Source of the DNA: Amycolatopsis lexingtonensis
Lineage (GTDB): Bacteria; Actinomycetota; Actinomycetes; Mycobacteriales; Pseudonocardiaceae
Reading direction: 5' to 3'
NCBI RefSeq assembly: GCF_014873755.1
Contig: NZ_JADBEG010000001.1
Span: forward strand, 1,428,501-1,492,500
Length of the DNA stretch: 64,000 nucleotides
The first letter of the stretch is position 1. The number at the start of each line of letters is the position of its first letter. The notes under the pieces were generated by a model, which was given only the letters and a program-made list of their open reading frames with translations, ran no database searches and was not told the DNA's origin. Made by a program: the position numbers and the translations under genes. Shown piece after piece: positions 60,563 to 64,000 of this stretch.

Positions 60563-61546
60563 ATGGAGTACACCGTTCCGCCGGACCCGCGCACGCACCT
60601 GACCGCGGAGCGCACCCGGCACGTGCTGGGCCTGCAGCACAAGCTGCTCGCCGAGGCGCGCGCGTTCCTGGGCGCCCGCGGCTTCACCGAGCTGCTGCCG
60701 CCGGTGATCGGCCCGGTCACCGACCCGGGCGGCCGCGGCGCCAAGCAGGTGGACGTCGACTTCTACGGTCACCGCTACAAGCTGATGACCAGCGCGATCC
60801 TGTACAAGCAGGCGTCGCTGCTCGGCTTCCCGAAGATCTTCTACGTCGCGCCGAACGTGCGGCTGGAGCCGCTGGAGACGGCGAACACGAGCCGGCACCT
60901 GGCCGAGTTCCACCAGCTCGACGTCGAGGTCGCCGGCGCGTCCCGCGACGACGTGCTCGACCTGCTGCAGGACCTGGTGGCGCACGTGGTGCGCCGGGTC
61001 GTCGAGGACGCGGGCGACGTGCTGGAAGCGCTGGGCCGCGACTCGGGCGCGTTCACCGACCTGCTCGGCGGCGCGTTCGGCAGGCTGTCGCACGCGACCG
61101 CCGTCGAGACGCTGCGCGAGCTCGGCCACCCGCAGAGCGCGGACGCCGAGATCGACTGGGCGGGCGAGGCGATCCTGTCGGACAAGCACGCGCGGCCGTT
61201 CTTCCTCGTCGACTACCCGAAGGGCTCGCGCGGGTTCTACGACCGGGAAAGTGTTTCGGCGCCCGGTGTCCTGCGCAACTTCGACCTGATCGCGCCTGAG
61301 GGGTACGGCGAGCTGTGCAGCGGCAGCGAGCGTGAGCACGAGTACGGCCGGATCGTCACGCGGATGCGCGAAACGGGGGAGAACCCGGCGAAGTACGCCT
61401 GGTACCTCGATCTGGTCCGCTCGGGGATTCCGGCCAGCGCCGGCTTCGGGCTGGGCGTGCAGCGGTTCACGCGGTACCTCGCCGGGCTGGACGCGGTGTG
61501 GCAGGCGACGGCGTTCCCGAAGCTGCCGGGGGTGGTCTCGCCGTGA
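60563..61546 (+). CDS. AsnRS/asparagine-synthetase-like class II ligase
   Basis: 327 residues: the catalytic core of an Asp/Asn-tRNA-synthetase-like enzyme without an N-terminal anticodon-binding domain. Visible are VDFYGHRYKLMTSAILYKQA, motif 2 VRLEPLETANTSRHLAEFHQ then LDVEVAG, a KYAWYLDLVRSGIPASAGFG stretch and motif 3 GLGVQRFTRYLAGL (Q in place of the usual Glu/Asp). Archaeal paralogues of this kind make asparagine by adenylating aspartate and adding ammonia. Here 3-methylaspartate from the adjacent mutase is the natural guess as substrate, giving 3-methylasparagine; this is inference. Another amine or peptide acceptor is possible. Confidence 0.85.
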   Translation: MEYTVPPDPRTHLTAERTRHVLGLQHKLLAEARAFLGARGFTELLPPVIGPVTDPGGRGAKQVDVDFYGHRYKLMTSAILYKQASLLGFPKIFYVAPNVRLEPLETANTSRHLAEFHQLDVEVAGASRDDVLDLLQDLVAHVVRRVVEDAGDVLEALGRDSGAFTDLLGGAFGRLSHATAVETLRELGHPQSADAEIDWAGEAILSDKHARPFFLVDYPKGSRGFYDRESVSAPGVLRNFDLIAPEGYGELCSGSEREHEYGRIVTRMRETGENPAKYAWYLDLVRSGIPASAGFGLGVQRFTRYLAGLDAVWQATAFPKLPGVVSP

Positions 61547-62796
61547 CCGCGCTGGAGGCGTCCGGTTTCCCCGCCGACCAGGTCCGGGAACGCGCGCGTT
61601 CGGGGGCCGCGGCGGTGTTCCCGCCCGCGTCCTCGTACGGGACTTCCTTGTTCGGTGGGGCCGCGGGGGATGCCGCGGACCTGCTGGAGTCGGCGCGGCT
61701 GGTGCCGCCGGTGTTCGTCCCGCGGCGGCTGGAGAAGCTGATCGAGCTGGGCCGCGAGCCGCTGTACGGCGACGTCTCGCTGTCGACGTCGATCGGCGGG
61801 TTCGCGTCTTCGCTGCCGGTGTACTTGTCGGCGTTCGGCTCGACGCAGGTCGCGGGCGAAGGGCTGGGCGCGGCGGCTTCGGCGCAGGCCGCGCAGCTCG
61901 GGATCCCGATGGTGATCGGCGAGAACGTCGTCCCGGTGCACGGCCACGGGCGGACCGGCGGCCCGTCGGCGGGCACGTTGCTGGAGCGCCTGCGCGCCTA
62001 CGGCGACGCGGTCCCGGACGGCCTCGGCGGCGTCGTCGTGCAGCAGAGCACGGAGGACGCCGACGCGGAGGTCTGGAACCTGGTGTATTCCGACCCGTCG
62101 GCGGCCCCGCTGCTGGACTCCGGGCGGCTGGCGTTCGAGCTGAAGGTGGGGCAGGGCGCGAAGCCGGGGCTGGGCGGGATGACGCTGGTTTCGCCTTCGG
62201 CCGCCGCTTCGCTGGCTTCGGCTTATTCGGTGGATTTCTCCTTGGGTTCGCGGGTGCTGCGGAGCAGCTCGCCCGGGACGTTCACGCCGGAGATCCTGCG
62301 GCAGCAAATCCGCTTGATGCGCAACAACTTCCCGCGCGCCGGCGTGTGGGTGAAGCTCCCGCCCGGCCGTGATGTCGCTTCGGCGGCCGCGGTGGCGTGG
62401 GAGGCGGGAGCGGACGCGGTGACGGTCGACGGGGCCGAAGGCGGGTCGGGGTGGGCGCCGTTGTCGTTCGCTTCGGTCGGGCTGCCGTTGGGTGAGTGCT
62501 TGACGCGCATCGGTACCCCGGCGGGGTGCCTGCTGGCTTCGGGCCGGATGTGGGAAGGCACGCGGGTGGCGAAGGTCCTGGCTCTGGGCGCCCGCGCGGC
62601 GGGCCTCGGGCGGGCGGCATTGCTGGCGGTGGACACGGATCCGGTGTCCGGGCTGGTGCGGTTCGCAGAGGCGCTGGCTTTGGAGCTGCGGCTGCTGCTG
62701 AGCGCGCTGGGTCAGTACCAGGCGGACGCGCTGACGCCGGAGGACGTGTGGTTCCCGGGCACGCCGGAGCCGGTTCGCGAGCAGGTGCTGTCATGA
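61543..62796 (+). CDS. Glutamate-synthase-like FMN oxidoreductase without Fe-S cysteines
   Basis: 417 residues, the FMN/synthase domain of glutamate synthase alone. Family motifs are LAFELKVGQGAKPGLGGMTL, VWVKLPPGRDVASAAAVAWE, AVTVDGAEGGSGWAPLSFAS, CLLASGRMWEGTRVAKVLAL and ALGARAAGLGRAALLA. The glutaminase domain is absent and the cysteine cluster that binds the 3Fe-4S centre in glutamate synthase is not present at GARAAGLGRAALLAVDTDPV. It may act as an FMN oxidase/reductase or an ammonia-using synthase in the pathway. GTG 61543 overlaps the ligase stop; ATGA couples it to the next frame. Confidence 0.85.
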   Translation: MTALEASGFPADQVRERARSGAAAVFPPASSYGTSLFGGAAGDAADLLESARLVPPVFVPRRLEKLIELGREPLYGDVSLSTSIGGFASSLPVYLSAFGSTQVAGEGLGAAASAQAAQLGIPMVIGENVVPVHGHGRTGGPSAGTLLERLRAYGDAVPDGLGGVVVQQSTEDADAEVWNLVYSDPSAAPLLDSGRLAFELKVGQGAKPGLGGMTLVSPSAAASLASAYSVDFSLGSRVLRSSSPGTFTPEILRQQIRLMRNNFPRAGVWVKLPPGRDVASAAAVAWEAGADAVTVDGAEGGSGWAPLSFASVGLPLGECLTRIGTPAGCLLASGRMWEGTRVAKVLALGARAAGLGRAALLAVDTDPVSGLVRFAEALALELRLLLSALGQYQADALTPEDVWFPGTPEPVREQVLS

Positions 62797-62918
62797 CGCG
62801 CCGATTCGCCGGCCGTTGCGCCGGTTCGAAGGTCTTGAATGAGTCATTCAGGACCTCCGAAGACCTGAATGAGTCATTCAAGACGTCGGGCGCGCCGGCG
62901 ATCGGCGGCGCGTCATGA
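62793..62918 (+). CDS. 41-residue coupled ORF made largely of repeat sequence
   Basis: ATG overlaps the stop of the FMN-protein gene (62793-62796) and its own TGA overlaps the exporter ATG (62915-62918). The middle, VLNESFRTSEDLNESFKTS, is just the translation of the AATGAGTCATT repeat. Probably not a functional protein; it more likely preserves translation across a repeat inserted between two coupled genes. Confidence 0.3.
   Translation: MTRRFAGRCAGSKVLNESFRTSEDLNESFKTSGAPAIGGAS
62831..62884. repeat. Paired palindrome, AATGAGTCATT family, copy 4
   Basis: Same double-palindrome unit as at 4102, in the same orientation, with one change in the first right arm (AGGACC for AAGACC). It lies inside a coupled operon rather than at its end, so here it cannot be a complete terminator if the exporter is to be expressed from the same transcript. 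Confidence 0.92.
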
Positions 62919-64000
62919 CCGCGGTCGACGAGCCCCGCGCCGCGGCGGTGGGTGACGTGGCCCGCGCTGGGGTGGCCGATCCGAGCAGTGTGGCCGCCGG
63001 GCCGGGCAGCGCGGCGCCTGAAGCGAGCGCGAGCCACGTGGGCAAAGCCCTGCCTGCTCCCTTCCTCGGCCTCGTCCTCGCCATGGGACTGTCCTCCTTC
63101 GGCGACGCGGTCTGGCTCATCGCTCTCTCCATCACCCTCGTCGGCACCGCCGGTCCCGCCCTCGCCGGCCTGGTCCTCGCCCTCGGCTCCCTCCCCAAAG
63201 TCCTCACCCTCCTGGTCGGCGGCGCAGTAGCCGACCGGACCGGGCCGCGGCGCGTCCTCATCACCACCGATCTCATCCGCGCCGGTGCCATGCTCGGCGG
63301 GGCCGCCGCCGTCCTGGTGGTCGGGCCCGACGTTCCGCTGCTCGCCGGGCTGATCGTCGTCATGGCCGTCGCCAGTGCCTTCTTCATCCCGGCCTCCGAC
63401 GCCCTGCGCCCGAACCTCCTGCCGCCCGAGCACCTCGTGCGGGGGAACGCCGTCTACCTCGCCGCCGTGCGTGGGGGGCAGGCTGCCGGTGGGGCGCTCG
63501 GGTCGTGGCTGGCCGGGCTCGGGGGGCTGGTCACCGTCGCCGCCGTCAACGGGGTCAGCTTCCTCGTCTCCGCGCTCGCCGCCGGGAACACCAAGACGCT
63601 GACCAGCAAAGAACCGCGTGAACGCGTCAAGCTCCGGCAGCTGGGCAAGGAAATAGCCGAAGGCGCGCGGTACGTCGCGAGAAGGCCCGCGCTGCGGACC
63701 GCCATGATCGTCACCGGGCTGCTCGAACTCAGCGGGGCCGGGCCGATCAACCTCGGGCTCGTCCTGCTGGGCGGGAACCAGGGCGCGGGCTGGCTGCTCA
63801 CCGCCATGACGCTCGGCGCGTCCCTCGCCTTCGTCGTCTCGGTCAAGTGGCCGCCGCGGGAGAAGGCCGGGCGGCTCGCCACCGCCGGGCTCGCCGCCCA
63901 GGTCGGCTGCCTGGCCCTGCTGGCCACCGGGAACCTCGCCGTCGGCATCGCCGCCTTCTTCGCACTCGGGCTGGTCGCCGGGCTGACCGCGCTGGTGCTC
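62915..64000 (+). CDS. MFS exporter, 3' end beyond window
   Basis: At least 362 residues, cut by the window end. About 40 polar residues come first, then MFS helices (LGLVLAMGLSSFGDAVWLIA; ALAGLVLALGSLPKVLTLLV), the loop VGGAVADRTGPRRVLITTDL and HLVRGNAVYLAAVRGGQAAG. It is of the MFS_3/enterobactin-exporter-like type and likely exports the product of the glutamate-mutase operon. Codon use shifts somewhat to CTC/GGG after 63050. Confidence 0.88.
   Translation, partial: MTAVDEPRAAAVGDVARAGVADPSSVAAGPGSAAPEASASHVGKALPAPFLGLVLAMGLSSFGDAVWLIALSITLVGTAGPALAGLVLALGSLPKVLTLLVGGAVADRTGPRRVLITTDLIRAGAMLGGAAAVLVVGPDVPLLAGLIVVMAVASAFFIPASDALRPNLLPPEHLVRGNAVYLAAVRGGQAAGGALGSWLAGLGGLVTVAAVNGVSFLVSALAAGNTKTLTSKEPRERVKLRQLGKEIAEGARYVARRPALRTAMIVTGLLELSGAGPINLGLVLLGGNQGAGWLLTAMTLGASLAFVVSVKWPPREKAGRLATAGLAAQVGCLALLATGNLAVGIAAFFALGLVAGLTALVL

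Noticed and set aside
62793-62918. The 41-residue ORF as a fourth precursor peptide
   Set aside because: Its sequence is mostly the translation of the dispersed repeat and has no similarity to the three precursor-like peptides.

Overview
The window is very GC-rich DNA with actinobacterial traits throughout: frequent GTG starts, genes coupled by ATGA/GTGA overlaps, many TetR/MarR/PadR/LacI/WYL regulators, a sugar ABC transporter without its own ATPase, an HNH/DUF222 protein, and a mimABCD-type propane/phenol/acetone monooxygenase operon with its own GroEL. Together with its families of short dispersed palindromes this suggests a Pseudonocardiaceae member, most likely Amycolatopsis or a close relative. 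That assignment is inference; no rRNA or other marker gene lies in the window. No tRNA, rRNA, CRISPR array or intact transposon was seen.

Layout. 0.3-4 kb: an ECF-like sigma factor fused to a zinc-finger and membrane tail, convergent with a secreted sorbosone-dehydrogenase/PKD protein. 4-9 kb: a TetR/NmrA-reductase divergent pair, then a coupled PadR - ABC ATPase - FtsX permease operon. 9.3 kb: a secreted-lysozyme-like (GH25/DUF1906-like) protein. 10.2-21.6 kb: one long LacI-controlled operon with a sugar-type ABC importer (two permeases and a lipoprotein), two ADP-ribosylglycohydrolase family proteins, a ribokinase, a glycosidase-like/SUMF1 fusion, a CaiB-type CoA transferase and a CitE-like lyase; it looks like a dedicated uptake and breakdown route for a glycoside or riboside. 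21.8-28.6 kb: a secreted protein of unknown function, ArsR and MFS genes, a polytopic membrane protein, small proteins, TetR, DUF5655. 28.8-39.9 kb: mimR, the operator-flanked small ORF, mimA-mimB-mimC-mimD, amidohydrolase, DUF59 protein, alcohol dehydrogenase and groEL, ending in a strong hairpin. 40-51.5 kb: mixed regulators, acetyltransferases, epoxide hydrolase, HNH protein, two decayed transposase remnants (IS1380-like and IS982-like), and a MarR/quinone-reductase/SDR/YceI group. 51.9-64 kb: a biosynthetic region.

The biosynthetic region is the most interesting part. On the minus strand a class II lanthipeptide synthetase (LanM) is followed by three small, mutually related precursor-like ORFs and a large LuxR-type (LAL) regulator. 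None of the three peptides contains a cysteine, although the LanM cyclase zinc ligands are intact. Divergent from lanM, a tightly coupled plus-strand operon encodes both subunits of a B12-dependent glutamate mutase, a truncated class II aminoacyl-tRNA-synthetase-like ligase (asparagine-synthetase type), a glutamate-synthase-like FMN protein without its iron-sulphur cysteines, and an MFS exporter cut by the window end. The parts fit a route from glutamate to 3-methylaspartate and perhaps 3-methylasparagine, but the product and any link with the peptides are inference.

A second theme is repeats. Three unrelated families of short paired palindromes are scattered through the window, mostly between genes. 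One copy sits in frame inside lanM, and another forms a tiny coupled ORF between the FMN-protein and exporter genes.
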